A stretch of 64,000 nt of DNA from Prescottella sp. R16 (GCF_030656875.1 NZ_CP130943.1:3844001-3908000); one strand, 5' to 3'; shown: positions 16,737-26,549, numbered from the stretch's first letter. Numbers and translations are program-made. Notes: a model not told the origin generated them from the letters alone.

Positions 16737-16964
16737 GAGCAGCGCCCCGAACAGCTCGACGAGGATCAACAGCCCCACGGCCTTCGTCGCATGCACCGTC
16801 GAGGTCCACGCGTCGCGGTGGGTGCGGTGCCGAGCGGCCTCGGCGACGTAGGTTCCGAGCAGGAAACCGAGCAACAGCCCGACGACCGGGACGACGAAGA
16901 ACCCGACGATCCCCACCAAGCCGCCGAAGATCACCGACCGACCCGGAACACCGGCGTCGCGCAT
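16698..16964 (-). CDS. DUF456 membrane protein, 5'-truncated
   Basis: An 88-residue ORF that matches only the C-terminal half of DUF456 proteins (normally about 160 residues): MRDAGVPGRSVIFGGLVGIVGFFVVPVVG and AWTSTVHATKAVGLLILVELFGALLA. The missing N-terminal half would hold the first two or three membrane spans. The frame runs straight back into the purT stop codon, so the deletion joined the end of purT to the middle of the gene. It may be a non-functional remnant, though the ATG could still be used. Confidence 0.6.
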   Translation of the reverse strand: MRDAGVPGRSVIFGGLVGIVGFFVVPVVGLLLGFLLGTYVAEAARHRTHRDAWTSTVHATKAVGLLILVELFGALLAVGLWLGAVLAL

Positions 16965-16976
16965 GCGCAGGCCTGA

Positions 16977-18191
16977 TCACTCCGGAACGACGACGCGCAC
17001 CCGCGAGGCCGCCTCGCGGGCCCGCTCGCGGGCGGTGTCGACGTCCGCAGCGGTGGATACGGCGACACCCATGCGGCGCCGGGTGAACGCCTCGGGCTTG
17101 CCGAACAGGCGCAGGTCGGTGTCGGGGACGGCGAGCGCGTCGGCGACACCCTCGAAGGCGACTCCGACGGCGTCGACGCCGCCGTAGATCACGGCGGACG
17201 CGCCGGGTGCGGCGAGGCCGGTGTCGACGGGCAGGCCGAGGATCGCGCGGGCGTGCAGTTCGAACTCCGAGAACCGCTGCGAACGCAACGTCACCAGTCC
17301 GGTGTCGTGGGGGCGGGGGCTGACCTCGGAGAAGTAGACGTCGTCGCCCTTGACGAACAGTTCGACGCCGAAGATGCCGCGGCCACCGAGGGCGGTGGTG
17401 ACCTTCTCGGAGACGTCGCGGGCGGCGGCGAGGGCGGCGGCGCTCATGGGCTGCGGCTGCCACGATTCGATGTAGTCGCCGGCGTCCTGCAGGTGCCCGA
17501 TGGGTTCGCAGAAGTGGGTGCCGTCGGCGGCGCGGACGGTGAGCTGGGTGATCTCGTAGTCGAAGTCGACGAAGCCTTCGACGATGACCCGACCGAGATT
17601 GAGGCGTCCACCGGAAAGCGCGTATTCCCAGGACTTTTCGAGGTCGTCGACGCTGCGGGCCACGGACTGGCCCTTGCCGGACGACGACATGACGGGCTTG
17701 ATCACACACGGGAACCCGACGCGTTCGGCGGCGGCGCGGACGTCGTCGAGGGAGTCGGCGAACGCGTACGGCGACGTGGGCAGGCCCAGCTCCTCGGCGG
17801 CGAGGCGGCGGATGCCCTCCCGGTTCATGGTGAGCTGGGTGGCGCGGGCGGTGGGGATGACGACGGTGAGACCGCGTTCCTCGGCTTCGGCGAGCGCCTC
17901 GGTGGCGATGGCCTCGATCTCGGGGACCACGAGGTGGGGTCGTTCGGCCTCGATGAGGCGCAGCAGTTCCGCCGGATCCCCCATGTCGACGGTGTGGGCG
18001 CGGTGCGCCACCTGGTGGCCGGGGGCGTCGGCGTAGCGGTCGACGGCGATCACCTCGACACCGAGACGTTGCAGCGCGATGATCACCTCCTTGCCCAGTT
18101 CACCGGAGCCGAGCAGCATCACACGGGTGGCGTTCGGGCTGAGCGGGGTACCGATCCGGGCGGGGGCGTCTGCGGGGATGTCACGGCGCAT
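16977..18191 (-). CDS. purT: Formate-dependent GAR transformylase
   Basis: A 404-residue ATP-grasp enzyme that formylates glycinamide ribonucleotide with formate and ATP in purine synthesis. Motifs: [30 protein letters not shown] (N-terminal Rossmann), [18 protein letters not shown] (ATP-binding loop), [27 protein letters not shown] (metal and ATP site). Length is the family norm. No ribosome binding site; a TATAGT hexamer at 18199-18204 sits 7 nt before the ATG, so the message is likely leaderless. Confidence 0.96.
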   Translation of the reverse strand: MRRDIPADAPARIGTPLSPNATRVMLLGSGELGKEVIIALQRLGVEVIAVDRYADAPGHQVAHRAHTVDMGDPAELLRLIEAERPHLVVPEIEAIATEALAEAEERGLTVVIPTARATQLTMNREGIRRLAAEELGLPTSPYAFADSLDDVRAAAERVGFPCVIKPVMSSSGKGQSVARSVDDLEKSWEYALSGGRLNLGRVIVEGFVDFDYEITQLTVRAADGTHFCEPIGHLQDAGDYIESWQPQPMSAAALAAARDVSEKVTTALGGRGIFGVELFVKGDDVYFSEVSPRPHDTGLVTLRSQRFSEFELHARAILGLPVDTGLAAPGASAVIYGGVDAVGVAFEGVADALAVPDTDLRLFGKPEAFTRRRMGVAVSTAADVDTARERAREAASRVRVVVPE

Positions 18192-18198
18192 AGCTCGG

Positions 18199-18204
18199 AC
18201 TATA
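18199..18204 (-). promoter_or_regulatory. -10 hexamer for leaderless purT
   Basis: TATAGT on the minus strand, 7 nt from the ATG; the best match to consensus among the leaderless promoters in the window. Confidence 0.55.
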
Positions 18205-18348
18205 GGCGCACCCGTACGTCGACATCGCACGTCGCGACACCACCGACCAGGTCGAGCACCCGGACACCGGGCTGCGTGTGTCGATGATCGCACTCGTCGT
18301 CGGTGAGATCGGCGCGTTCGCGGTCCTGCCGGCCGGGTTCGCGGCCGG

Positions 18349-19071
18349 TCAGCTGTTCCAGGTTCGGGCCAGGAACTCGAGGACGGCCGCATTGAACGTG
18401 TCGGGGCGCTGCGCGGCGCACGCGTGTCCGGCGTCGGGGATCGTCACGAGCTGCGCGCCGGGGATCGCCCCTGCGATCAGTTCGGTGTGCGGCCGCGGGA
18501 TCAGTTCGTTCTCGCCGACGATCACGAGCGTCGGGACGGTGATCGACGCCAACGCGGATTCCGGGATGTGCGGGTGACGGACCATGAGCCCCAGCAGTTC
18601 CCGCTTGCGCGCCAGGTTCGGCGACAGTGGGGCGACGAGCCCGCCGGCGAGCCACAGGGCGGTCGCGGGGATCCGGAACTTCCAGCCGAGCCCGACCGGA
18701 TCGAGGTTGGCGCCGTTGACGATCAGCGACCGCACCCGGTCGGGTCGGCGCAGTGCCAGGGTGAGCGCAGTGTTGCCGCCGTCGCTGTATCCCAGAACGT
18801 GTGCGTCCGGCACCTCGAGCGCGTCGAGGACGGCGCACACGTCGGCGGCGAACCGCGGGAAATCGAGGGGGCCGTCGCCGCGGGTGGAGCGTCCGTGCGC
18901 GCGGGTGTCGAGCGCGATCACCCGGTAGTGCTGCGCGAACACCGGCATCTGCGCCGCGAAATAGCCCAGGTTCTCGCCGTTGCCGTGCAGCAACACCAGC
19001 GGCTCACCGGCCCCGGTCGCCTCGTAGTACAGCCGCGCGCCGACGGCGTCGACGAATCCGGTGTCGGTCAC
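18349..19071 (-). CDS. Alpha/beta-fold hydrolase
   Basis: A 240-residue hydrolase with oxyanion segment [15 protein letters not shown], nucleophile elbow [12 protein letters not shown] (Ser), acid Asp or Glu near [13 protein letters not shown] and catalytic His in IPDAGHACA. Resembles haloperoxidase/3-oxoadipate enol-lactonase type hydrolases; the substrate is unknown. The GTG start overlaps the VOC-protein stop (GTGA), so the two are coupled. Confidence 0.88.
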   Translation of the reverse strand: MTDTGFVDAVGARLYYEATGAGEPLVLLHGNGENLGYFAAQMPVFAQHYRVIALDTRAHGRSTRGDGPLDFPRFAADVCAVLDALEVPDAHVLGYSDGGNTALTLALRRPDRVRSLIVNGANLDPVGLGWKFRIPATALWLAGGLVAPLSPNLARKRELLGLMVRHPHIPESALASITVPTLVIVGENELIPRPHTELIAGAIPGAQLVTIPDAGHACAAQRPDTFNAAVLEFLARTWNS

Positions 19072-19448
19072 CGGGGCGGCTGGTGCAGCGACAGCACGTT
19101 GCCGTGCGGGTCCCGGAACCACGCGACGCGGGTGCCGTCGGGTGCCGTCCACGCGTCGTGCTCGTCCTGATCCATGCCCTGGTAGCGCAGGAATTCGACA
19201 CCCTTGCCGCGCAGTTCCTCGACGCTCGACGCCAGGTCCGGCGTCCGCCAGCCGAGCACCGTGTAACCGGCATCGACCTTCGATTGGACGAGCGTGATGC
19301 GCAGTTCGGTGCCGCTGCCACCGTCGACGACGAGTGCGAACGGCGTCCGCTCGGTGACCGTGAGCCCCAGCGTGTCGACGTAGAACATCGACGACACGTC
19401 CAGATCCGTGCTGGCCACGAACGCAACGAGAGCTTCGGGGAAGGACAT
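19068..19448 (-). CDS. VOC-superfamily (glyoxalase-like) protein
   Basis: A 126-residue vicinal-oxygen-chelate protein: [10 protein letters not shown] near residue 23 and [14 protein letters not shown] at the C-terminus. Metal ligands are not fully of glyoxalase I type, so it may be a resistance or isomerase-type VOC protein. Start could also be the ATG three codons upstream (19457). Coupled to the alpha/beta hydrolase. Confidence 0.82.
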   Translation of the reverse strand: MSFPEALVAFVASTDLDVSSMFYVDTLGLTVTERTPFALVVDGGSGTELRITLVQSKVDAGYTVLGWRTPDLASSVEELRGKGVEFLRYQGMDQDEHDAWTAPDGTRVAWFRDPHGNVLSLHQPPR

Positions 19449-19577
19449 GCCGTCCACTCTGCGTCACCGCCACCACCACAGACAAGGGGACATCCGGTAG
19501 TGGCCCGGACCACACGGGACGATCCGGACGGGTTACCGTCACACGAATCGGGTGTTCCTTACAGAAAGAGGTGTGAC

Positions 19578-20675
19578 GTGACTGCAGGTGCCGAGCGGAA
19601 GGGCCCGCTGGCCGGGATCCGTGTCGTCGAACTGTCCGGGATCGGGCCGGGCCCGCACGCCGCGCTGCTCCTCGCCGACCTCGGCGCGGACGTCGTGTGC
19701 ATCCAGCGCGCCGGCCAGCTGCCGGCCGAGGGCAAGCGGGCCGCCCAGACGCAGCGCAACCGCCGGGTCGTCGAGGCGAATCTCAAGGACCCCGCCGACG
19801 TCGAGAAGGTGCTCGGCCTGATCGAGCGCGCCGACGTGCTGATCGAGGGTTTCCGTCCCGGCGTCACCGAGCGCATGGGCCTCGGCCCCGACGTGGCACT
19901 CGAACGCAACCCGCGCCTCGTCTACGGCCGCATGACCGGCTGGGGGCAGGAGGGCCCGCTCTCGCAGTCCGCCGGCCACGACATCAACTACATCTCGCTG
20001 ACCGGTGTCCTGCATGCCATCGGCCGCAAGGGTGAACGGCCCGTCCCGCCCCTGAACATGGTGGGCGACTTCGGCGGCGGCTCGATGTTCCTGATCTTCG
20101 GGATCCTCGCCGCCCTCGTCGAACGTCAGACCTCCGGGCAGGGTCAGGTCGTCGACGCTGCCATGGTCGACGGCACCCTCGCCCTGTCGCACATGATGTG
20201 GAGCTTCCGCGGCACCGGCATGTGGAACGACGAACGCGGCGTCAACATGCTCGACGGCGGCGCCCCCTACTACGACACCTACGAGACCGCCGACGGCAGA
20301 TACATGGCGGTCGGCGCGATCGAACCGCAGTTCTACGCCGAACTGCTGCGCCTGCTCGAACTGGATCCGGCCGAGCTGCCCGGCCAGCACGACGCCGCCC
20401 GCTGGACCGAACTACGCCAGATCCTCACCGACCGGTTCCTGACCAAGACCCGCGACGAGTGGACCAAGATCTTCGACGGCACCGACGCCTGCACCACCCC
20501 CGTCCTCACCTTCGCCGAAGCCCCCCAGGACCCGCACATCGCGGCCCGCGGCTCCCTCGTCGAGGTCGACGGTGTCACCCAGCACTACCCGGCACCGCGG
20601 TTCTCCCGCACCCCCACCCGCACCCCGGAGCCCCCGGCCCGCACCGCCACCGATATCGACACGCTCTGGCGCTGA
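19578..20675 (+). CDS. CaiB/BaiF CoA-transferase, alpha-methylacyl-CoA racemase type
   Basis: A 365-residue class III CoA-transferase family protein. [27 protein letters not shown] at the N-terminus, [20 protein letters not shown], and [27 protein letters not shown] (residues 115-140, with the racemase His and Asp in GHDINY) match bacterial alpha-methylacyl-CoA racemase, which epimerises 2-methyl-branched acyl-CoAs in branched lipid or sterol side-chain breakdown. The GTG start has AAAGAGG 7 nt upstream. Confidence 0.88.
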   Translation: MTAGAERKGPLAGIRVVELSGIGPGPHAALLLADLGADVVCIQRAGQLPAEGKRAAQTQRNRRVVEANLKDPADVEKVLGLIERADVLIEGFRPGVTERMGLGPDVALERNPRLVYGRMTGWGQEGPLSQSAGHDINYISLTGVLHAIGRKGERPVPPLNMVGDFGGGSMFLIFGILAALVERQTSGQGQVVDAAMVDGTLALSHMMWSFRGTGMWNDERGVNMLDGGAPYYDTYETADGRYMAVGAIEPQFYAELLRLLELDPAELPGQHDAARWTELRQILTDRFLTKTRDEWTKIFDGTDACTTPVLTFAEAPQDPHIAARGSLVEVDGVTQHYPAPRFSRTPTRTPEPPARTATDIDTLWR

Positions 20676-20680
20676 CCCCG

Positions 20681-20718
20681 GTGCGCCTTCCGGCGACTAC
20701 TGCTCCCGGAAGGCGCAC
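20681..20718. terminator. Convergent terminator, palindrome family C copy 1
   Basis: Perfect 13-bp arms GTGCGCCTTCCGG (20681-20693) and its complement (20706-20718) around a 12-nt loop, between two convergent genes. Shares its arm pattern with 63157-63202. No U-tract. Confidence 0.7.
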
Positions 20719-20733
20719 GGGCGGCGCAGCCGT

Positions 20734-22197
20734 CTACACCACCAACGCGGGCTCGGCGGGGTCACGGGTGACACCGAGGGCCTCGTAGGCGGAGGCCACG
20801 GCGGCGACGGCACGACGCAGTTCGTCGGCGGGGCGGGCGTACGGCAGCCGGACGAAGCGTTCGAACGCCCCCTCGATACCGAAACGTGTGCCGGCCGCGA
20901 GGATCACACCGTGACTCGGCGCGGTCGCGGCGAGTGCCGACGAGACCGGTGCCGGCATTTTCAGCCACAGCGACATTCCACCCGCACCGACGGTCGGCAC
21001 CCAGTCCGGTAGCCGTGCCGACAGTTCGTCGAGCAGTACACCGCGTTGTGCCCGCAGCACCTCGCGCCGCTCCGCGACGGGGCCGTCCCCGAGACCGAGC
21101 AGTCGGGTGGCTGCCAGTTGATCCATGACGGGGGTGCCGAGATCGTTCGCGGACCGGCCGCCGACGAGCCGGGTGATCAGTTCCTGGTCGGCGCGGATCC
21201 AGCCGACCCGCAGGCCGCCCCAGTGCGACTTCGACATCGATCCGATCGTCACGACCTCCGCACCGCTGCGGGCATACGACGCGACCGGGGCCGGCGGTGG
21301 CGCGTCGAGCCACACGTCGACCATCGTCTCGTCGACGACGAGCACCATCCGGGTGTCGCGGGCGATGCGGGCCAGTTCGGTGCGACCGGCCTCGTCGAGG
21401 CACAGTCCGGTCGGGTTGTGGAAGTCCGGAATCAGGTAGGCCATCCGGGCGGCTGTCTGTCTTGCGGCACTGCGTATTCCGTCGAGATCCCAGCCGCGTG
21501 ACGCGCCCCCTTCCGGGCGTACCGGAACGGGTACCGGGCGGCCGCCGCCGCGCCGGATCGCTTCCAGTGCATTGGGATACGTCGGATGGTCGACGAGGAC
21601 CCGGTCGCCGGGGGCGGTGAGCGCCCCGAGGAGCAGCCGGATCGCGTGCTGGGCCCCGGAGGTGACCATGATCTGCGCGGGTGTCGTCTCGAGGCCGCGG
21701 GCGCAGTAGCGGGCCGCGATCACCTCGCGCAGCACCCCGATGCCGTGCGGTTCCATACCGTGCGTGTCCAGGAACGGTGGAAGTGACTGCAGTGCAGACT
21801 CGTACGCGTCCTGCACCTCGCGCGCCGGTGCCGGCATCGCGGCATAGCTCAGATCGACGATGTCGTCCCCTGCTGTCCGGCGGGCCGGCGCACCGTGCCC
21901 GTACCTCTGCGCGGACGGCGGTATCGCGACCGTGCTCCGCGACCCCTGCCGGCTCGACAGGTAGCCCTCGTCGCGCAGCACCGAGTACGCCGTCGTGACG
22001 GTGGTGCGGCTGACGTTCAGTTCGGCGGCCAGTTCACGTTCCCCGGGCAGCGCCGCACCGAGCGGGATCCTGCCGTCGTGCACGAGCAGACGGATCCCGT
22101 CGGCCAGCGCACGGTAGGCGGGGCGTCGCCCGGCGTCGTCTCGCCATCCGCCGAGATCGCGGCCGACGGAACGCGCACTCACGGCATGCATCATCAT
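20734..22197 (-). CDS. MocR/PdxR-family transcription factor (GntR HTH + aminotransferase)
   Basis: A 487-residue fusion. Residues 20-95 form a winged HTH (AALPGERELAAELNVSRTTVTTAYSVLRDEGYL); the rest is a fold type I aminotransferase with PLP lysine in IGSMSKSHWGGLRVGW and VTSGAQHAIRLLLGAL. MocR regulators use PLP or an amino compound as ligand. It is divergent from the small membrane-protein gene at 22261, its most likely target. Start within a run of ATGs (22197/22194/22191). Confidence 0.9.
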   Translation of the reverse strand: MMMHAVSARSVGRDLGGWRDDAGRRPAYRALADGIRLLVHDGRIPLGAALPGERELAAELNVSRTTVTTAYSVLRDEGYLSSRQGSRSTVAIPPSAQRYGHGAPARRTAGDDIVDLSYAAMPAPAREVQDAYESALQSLPPFLDTHGMEPHGIGVLREVIAARYCARGLETTPAQIMVTSGAQHAIRLLLGALTAPGDRVLVDHPTYPNALEAIRRGGGRPVPVPVRPEGGASRGWDLDGIRSAARQTAARMAYLIPDFHNPTGLCLDEAGRTELARIARDTRMVLVVDETMVDVWLDAPPPAPVASYARSGAEVVTIGSMSKSHWGGLRVGWIRADQELITRLVGGRSANDLGTPVMDQLAATRLLGLGDGPVAERREVLRAQRGVLLDELSARLPDWVPTVGAGGMSLWLKMPAPVSSALAATAPSHGVILAAGTRFGIEGAFERFVRLPYARPADELRRAVAAVASAYEALGVTRDPAEPALVV

Positions 22198-22260
22198 GCA
22201 GGCCAGTATCCGCGTTCTGGCTATGCAACTCAAGGCCACTTACAGGAAAGACTGCTCGGT

Positions 22261-22482
22261 ATGAGCACCGTGATCACCCTCGCCTGCATCGCCCTCCTGG
22301 CCTACGGCGTCTACCACTATCTGCCACCGGACCGGCCACGACGCCTCTTTCGTCTCGAACAGTTCCGTCCTGCAGCACCTTTGGCCGGAATCCTCGACGA
22401 GCCCACCGACCCGGAGGGCGATGGACACCCACACCTCCCCGCGCGACCCACCGATCAGTCCAGTCCGCAGCATCTGGCCTGA
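22261..22482 (+). CDS. Small single-span membrane protein
   Basis: A 73-residue ORF with an N-terminal membrane span (VITLACIALLAYGVYHYL, residues 4-21) and a Pro-rich cytoplasmic tail. No family recognised. GGAAAG lies about 10 nt before the ATG and the codon use is typical for this genome. Divergent from the MocR regulator with a 63-bp shared promoter region. Could be spurious. Confidence 0.5.
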   Translation: MSTVITLACIALLAYGVYHYLPPDRPRRLFRLEQFRPAAPLAGILDEPTDPEGDGHPHLPARPTDQSSPQHLA

Positions 22483-22539
22483 AATCTGTGCGAGAACGGA
22501 GGCGACGGGCGCGCCACCTCGCACCGTGCACAGGGCCGA

Positions 22540-22545
22540 TATCGT
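22540..22545 (+). promoter_or_regulatory. -10 hexamer for leaderless LuxR-type gene
   Basis: TATCGT, 6 nt before the GTG at 22552. Confidence 0.4.
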
Positions 22546-22551
22546 GGCCCC

Positions 22552-23814
22552 GTGAGTGAGACCGGATCCGTGGAACTGCTGGACGGCCTGCGCGAGGTGC
22601 TCGTCGGCCGACTGTCCGACATCGGACGCCGCTTCTCTGCCCTCCTCGCCGGCACCGTCCCGCATGCGGCACTGGTGATCTTCACCCGCGAATGCACCGG
22701 GCGGCCACGCAAGGTCGCGGGCGACCCGCACATCGTCGACCGGGTGACGATCTCCGAACTGGATTCCCTCCGGGCGGATCTCGACCACGGTCAGATCTTC
22801 CGCGGACGAGCCTCCATCGCCGGCCGGGCACGGGAGGTGTACGCGATCCTCGACCGCACCGACACGCTGCTCGTCGTCGTCCCGGCGGGTGCGCTGTCGC
22901 GGACGCTGCCGCTCGGCCCGGTCCGGTCGATGTTCGGGATCGTGGCCACCGCCATCCAGTTGCAGGTGCAGGGGGCGAGTCCGGCGTATCTGGCGGAGTC
23001 CCGGGCCGCGTCCGCCGAGCGGGCCCGCACCGTCACCGAACTCACCGAGATCCATGCGACGACGCTGGAGACGCTGCTGTCGACGCTGCGGTCCGGGGAC
23101 CTCGACGACACTCGGGCCCGTTCTGCGGCACGCGAGACGGCGTCGGCCGCACTGATCGGGTTACGGACCGCGGTGGACACGCACCGCGAGTTCGCCGAGG
23201 AGTCCGTGGTGACGGCGTTCGCCCGACTGCGCGGCGAACTGCGGGGGCTGCTGCGCCACCGTGACATCGCACTGGATCCGGTGGAACCGGCCGCCGCGGG
23301 ACGAGCCGTGCCCGGCGAGGTGGCGCACGCCGCGCGGGCCGTGGTGCGGGGCGCGGTCCTCGCGCTGTCCGGGCCGGCCGACGTCACCCGCATCCGCGTG
23401 GCCTGGACCTGCCCCGAAGGAGAACTGGTCGTCGACGTCCGCAGCGACGGGGCCGGGCTCACCGACGCCGACGATCTGGACCGGCAGCTGCGACCGCGGG
23501 TCGAGACGCTGGCGGGGACGGTGGAGATCGAGACGACCGAGGGGTGGGGGTCGCGGGTGGTGGCGGTGCTGCCGTTACAGGCGCCGACGACCCCCACCAC
23601 CCACCACGCCCTGGCCGATCTCGGCCCCCGCGAATCGGAGGTACTGGGGCATCTCGTCGCGGGGCGCCGCAACCGGGTGATCGCCGAGCGACTCGGGGTG
23701 AGTGAGAGCACCGTCAAGTTCCATGTCGCGGGGGTGCTACGCAAACTGGATGTCGCCACGCGGGCCGAGGCCGCCGCCCTCGGCAGCGAGGCGGGCATCC
23801 GCCCCACAGCCTGA
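22552..23814 (+). CDS. LuxR-type regulator with kinase-like core
   Basis: A 420-residue protein. Residues about 1-140 look like a sensor (GAF-like) region; 150-215 are helical (TELTEIHATTLETLLSTLR), like a dimerisation domain; 255-345 resemble a degenerate HATPase (VVDVRSDGAGLTDADDLDRQ then VETLAGTVEIETTEGWGSRV); 355-410 are a clear LuxR HTH (LGPRESEVLGHLVAGRRNRV then STVKFHVAGVLRKL). No receiver domain or phospho-acceptor His is evident. Thus a NarL kinase core seems fused to its output domain. TATCGT at 22540-22545 lies 6 nt before the GTG, so a leaderless mRNA is likely. Confidence 0.8.
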   Translation: MSETGSVELLDGLREVLVGRLSDIGRRFSALLAGTVPHAALVIFTRECTGRPRKVAGDPHIVDRVTISELDSLRADLDHGQIFRGRASIAGRAREVYAILDRTDTLLVVVPAGALSRTLPLGPVRSMFGIVATAIQLQVQGASPAYLAESRAASAERARTVTELTEIHATTLETLLSTLRSGDLDDTRARSAARETASAALIGLRTAVDTHREFAEESVVTAFARLRGELRGLLRHRDIALDPVEPAAAGRAVPGEVAHAARAVVRGAVLALSGPADVTRIRVAWTCPEGELVVDVRSDGAGLTDADDLDRQLRPRVETLAGTVEIETTEGWGSRVVAVLPLQAPTTPTTHHALADLGPRESEVLGHLVAGRRNRVIAERLGVSESTVKFHVAGVLRKLDVATRAEAAALGSEAGIRPTA

Positions 23815-23948
23815 CCGATCGGCCAGGTTCACCCCGCCGCTCGGCCAGTCCCGAGTAGTTCCGCCGCTGGCTAGCCTCATAGTCGGATGCGCACCTCACC
23901 ATGTGTGCGCCCGTGCGTTCACGTCGACCGAATTGGAGTGGAGAAACC

Positions 23949-25037
23949 ATGCCGCAGCAGGTACGGGGCGTCATCGCCCGCTCGAAGGACGCCCCCGTCG
24001 AACTGGTCACCATCAACATCCCCGATCCCGGCCCGGGCGAGGCCGTCGTCGCGATCGCGGCGTGCGGCGTCTGCCACACCGACCTGACCTACCGTGACGG
24101 CGGCATCAACGACGAGTTCCCGTTCCTCCTCGGCCACGAGGCCGCGGGCATCGTCGAGGCGGTCGGCGAGGGCGTCGACACCGTCGAGGTCGGCGACTTC
24201 GTCGTCCTGAACTGGCGTGCAGTGTGCGGAAAGTGTCGCGCCTGCAAGCGTGGTCGCCCCCAGTACTGTTTCGACACCCACAACGCGAAGCAGAAGATGA
24301 CCCTCGAGGACGGCACCGAGCTGACGCCGGCCCTGGGCATCGGCGCGTTCGCGGACAAGACGCTGGTCGCGGCCGGCCAGTGCACCAAGGTCGACCCCAG
24401 CGCCGATCCGGCCGTCGTCGGACTGCTCGGCTGCGGCGTCATGGCGGGCATGGGTGCCGCGATGAACACCGGCAACGTCACCCGCGGCGACTCGGTCGCG
24501 GTCATCGGCTGCGGTGGCGTCGGCGACGCCGCCATCATGGGCTCGCGCCTCGCCGGGGCGAACAAGATCATCGCGATCGACCGGGATCCCAAGAAGCTCG
24601 AATGGGCCGTCGAACTGGGCGCCACCCACACCGTCGACGCATCGAAGGTCGACGACGTGGTCGCGGCGATCCAGGAACTCACCGACGGCTTCGGCGCCGA
24701 CGTCGTGGTCGACGCCGTGGGCCGCCCGGAGACGTGGAAGCAGGCGTTCTACGGCCGTGACCTCGCCGGCACCGTCGTCCTCGTGGGCGTCCCCACCCCG
24801 GACATGACCCTCGAGATGCCGCTGGTCGACTTCTTCTCGCGCGGTGGATCTTTGAAGTCGTCGTGGTACGGCGACTGCCTGCCCGAACGTGACTTCCCGA
24901 TGCTCGTCGACCTGTACCAGCAGGGCCGGCTGCCGCTCGAGAAGTTTGTCACCGAACGCATCGGACTCGGCGACGTCGAAGCAGCCTTCGACACCATGCA
25001 CCGTGGTGAAGTGCTGCGCTCGGTGGTGGTCCTGTGA
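23949..25037 (+). CDS. mscR: S-(hydroxymethyl)mycothiol dehydrogenase
   Basis: A 362-residue zinc alcohol dehydrogenase that oxidises the formaldehyde-mycothiol adduct with NAD+. Catalytic zinc site CGVCHTD with GHE; structural zinc site [15 protein letters not shown]; cofactor motif [13 protein letters not shown]. The sequence follows mycobacterial MscR/AdhE2 throughout. GGAG lies 6 nt before the ATG. It is coupled to an MBL gene by a 4-bp overlap, as in M. tuberculosis (Rv2259/Rv2260). Confidence 0.95.
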   Translation: MPQQVRGVIARSKDAPVELVTINIPDPGPGEAVVAIAACGVCHTDLTYRDGGINDEFPFLLGHEAAGIVEAVGEGVDTVEVGDFVVLNWRAVCGKCRACKRGRPQYCFDTHNAKQKMTLEDGTELTPALGIGAFADKTLVAAGQCTKVDPSADPAVVGLLGCGVMAGMGAAMNTGNVTRGDSVAVIGCGGVGDAAIMGSRLAGANKIIAIDRDPKKLEWAVELGATHTVDASKVDDVVAAIQELTDGFGADVVVDAVGRPETWKQAFYGRDLAGTVVLVGVPTPDMTLEMPLVDFFSRGGSLKSSWYGDCLPERDFPMLVDLYQQGRLPLEKFVTERIGLGDVEAAFDTMHRGEVLRSVVVL

Positions 25038-25666
25038 GCGGCAAGATCAGGGTCGACCGGGTCGTCACGTCGGGCACCTTCGAGCTCGACGGCGGCACCT
25101 GGGACGTCGACAACAACATCTGGCTCGTCGGCGACGACAACGAGGTACTGGTGATCGACGCCGCGCACACCGCGCAGCCGATCATCGACGCCGTCGCCGG
25201 CCGCAAGGTCGTCGGAATCGTGTGCACGCACGGACACAACGACCACGTCACCGTCGCCCCGGAACTGTCCGAGAAGCTCGACGCGCCGATCTACCTCAAC
25301 CCGGCCGACGACGTGCTGTGGCAGATGACCCATCCGGGCATCCGCCACCTGGCACTCGAGGACGGGCAGCGGATCACGGTGGCGGGCACCGACATCCAGG
25401 CCATCCACACCCCGGGCCACTCCCCCGGATCGACGTGCCTGTACCTGCCCGAGGCCGGCGAGCTGTTCTCCGGCGACACCCTGTTCTCCGGCGGCCCCGG
25501 CGCCACCGGGCGTTCCTTCTCGGACTTCCCGACCATCATCGGGTCCATCCGCGACAAACTGTTCGCCCTGCCCGCGGAGACCCGTGTCCACACCGGCCAC
25601 GGCGACGGCACCACCCTGGGTACCGAATCGCCGCACCTCGAGGAATGGATCGCCCGAGGGCACTGA
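25034..25666 (+). CDS. MBL-fold hydrolase coupled to mscR
   Basis: A 210-residue glyoxalase II-like metallo-beta-lactamase protein with H66-G-H68-N-D70-H71 (THGHNDH), HTPGHSPGS and a final His at HTGHGDGT. Because it follows the mycothiol formaldehyde dehydrogenase in an overlapping pair, it probably hydrolyses the S-formylmycothiol product to formate, completing detoxification; this is inferred from context. GTG start overlaps the mscR stop. Confidence 0.9.
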   Translation: MSGKIRVDRVVTSGTFELDGGTWDVDNNIWLVGDDNEVLVIDAAHTAQPIIDAVAGRKVVGIVCTHGHNDHVTVAPELSEKLDAPIYLNPADDVLWQMTHPGIRHLALEDGQRITVAGTDIQAIHTPGHSPGSTCLYLPEAGELFSGDTLFSGGPGATGRSFSDFPTIIGSIRDKLFALPAETRVHTGHGDGTTLGTESPHLEEWIARGH

Positions 25667-25682
25667 TCCTCTCCCTGTTTCG

Positions 25683-25733
25683 AGCTGAAGGGACCCTTTG
25701 TGCGCTTGGAGCGTACGAAGGGTCCCTTCAGCT
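25683..25733. terminator. Convergent terminator, palindrome family A copy 2
   Basis: 24-bp arms (25683-25706, 25710-25733) starting AGCTGAAGGGACCCTT with two mismatches and a 3-nt loop, between the MBL gene and the convergent cap-domain gene. Likely bidirectional terminator. Confidence 0.8.
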
Positions 25734-25744
25734 GTCGGGGTGGC

Positions 25745-26353
25745 TCACCGCAGCGACGCCAGTACCCCGCTGCCGCCGGGCCAGTTGCCGTGCAGGGCGG
25801 GCCCGGCGGCTGTGTCGAGAGGCCGGTGGTGCACGACGAGTGTCGTGCCGGTGGCGTCGACGACGGTGTCAGTGCCGTGGACTTCGACGTGCAGACGCGC
25901 CGTGTCGGGCACGACGACGCCCGGTGCGCCGCTTCCCGACACGTGCACGTGGTTCGGGATCTTGCGCGGGTCACCGCCGTCGACGTGTACGTACTGGTCC
26001 ACTTCGTGTCCGGCATCGACGATCGCCGCGAGCAACTGCCGAACGTACACGGGGTCGGTGGTGCCGTCGTGGACGTAGCGGCGCCCGAGCACCGAATGGT
26101 CCATCTCCGCGATCACTGTGGCACCGGCGAGCGGCGCCGACCGGTAGGTCAGCGGTATCTGGTAGACGGTGCCGTCGGCGTCACGCACGAGGTGTGTCTC
26201 GATGCCCACCTCACCGGCCGGGTCGTCGAACCGGAACGCACCGATCACCTCGACGGGGGCCGACGCTGCGGGCGCGTACGGCGCCACCGGTAGCCAGGCT
26301 GCGAGCAGTTCGGGTTTCGTCGGCGACAGTGTCGCGTCGTACAGGAGTGCCAT
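25745..26353 (-). CDS. Maltokinase N-terminal cap-like domain protein
   Basis: A 202-residue stand-alone protein resembling the N-terminal cap of maltokinase and the corynebacterial CG0192 group. Typical segments: MALLYDATLSPTKPELLAAWLP, FRFDDPAGEVGIETHLVRD, YQIPLTYRSAPL and MDHSVLGRRYVHDG. The kinase lobe is absent. Role unknown; perhaps glycogen or trehalose metabolism. A TACGAT hexamer at 26361-26366, 7 nt before the ATG, suggests a leaderless mRNA. Confidence 0.85.
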   Translation of the reverse strand: MALLYDATLSPTKPELLAAWLPVAPYAPAASAPVEVIGAFRFDDPAGEVGIETHLVRDADGTVYQIPLTYRSAPLAGATVIAEMDHSVLGRRYVHDGTTDPVYVRQLLAAIVDAGHEVDQYVHVDGGDPRKIPNHVHVSGSGAPGVVVPDTARLHVEVHGTDTVVDATGTTLVVHHRPLDTAAGPALHGNWPGGSGVLASLR

Positions 26354-26360
26354 GCGGCAG

Positions 26361-26366
26361 ATCGTA
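26361..26366 (-). promoter_or_regulatory. -10 hexamer for leaderless cap-domain gene
   Basis: TACGAT on the minus strand, 7 nt from the ATG at 26353. Confidence 0.45.
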
Positions 26367-26444
26367 GCGCCGCAGCGAGCCGGCAACAGGGCCGTGGCCG
26401 GGCGGCCCGCACAGCGGATCACCCGGCCACGAATGCCTGACCGG

Positions 26445-26549
26445 CTACTGCGTCGGATCGGGCTCCGGTGTCTGACCGTCTCCGGACGAACCCAGGAACG
26501 CCAGCAGCTTGTTGATGATGCCCAGGAAGCCATCGAGTTCGGACGACAT
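26445..26549 (-). CDS. 34-residue amphipathic peptide
   Basis: A short ORF too small for routine gene calls. The ATG has a strong ribosome binding site (GGGAGACACC immediately upstream). Residues 3-20 (SELDGFLGIINKLLAFLG) would form an amphipathic helix, followed by an acidic, Pro-rich tail SSGDGQTPEPDPTQ. No signal peptide. Size, acidity and helix recall the small PorA/PorH outer-membrane channel peptides of corynebacteria, but there is no sequence proof of homology. Situated between the cap-domain gene and the DUF488 remnant. Confidence 0.5.
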   Translation of the reverse strand: MSSELDGFLGIINKLLAFLGSSGDGQTPEPDPTQ

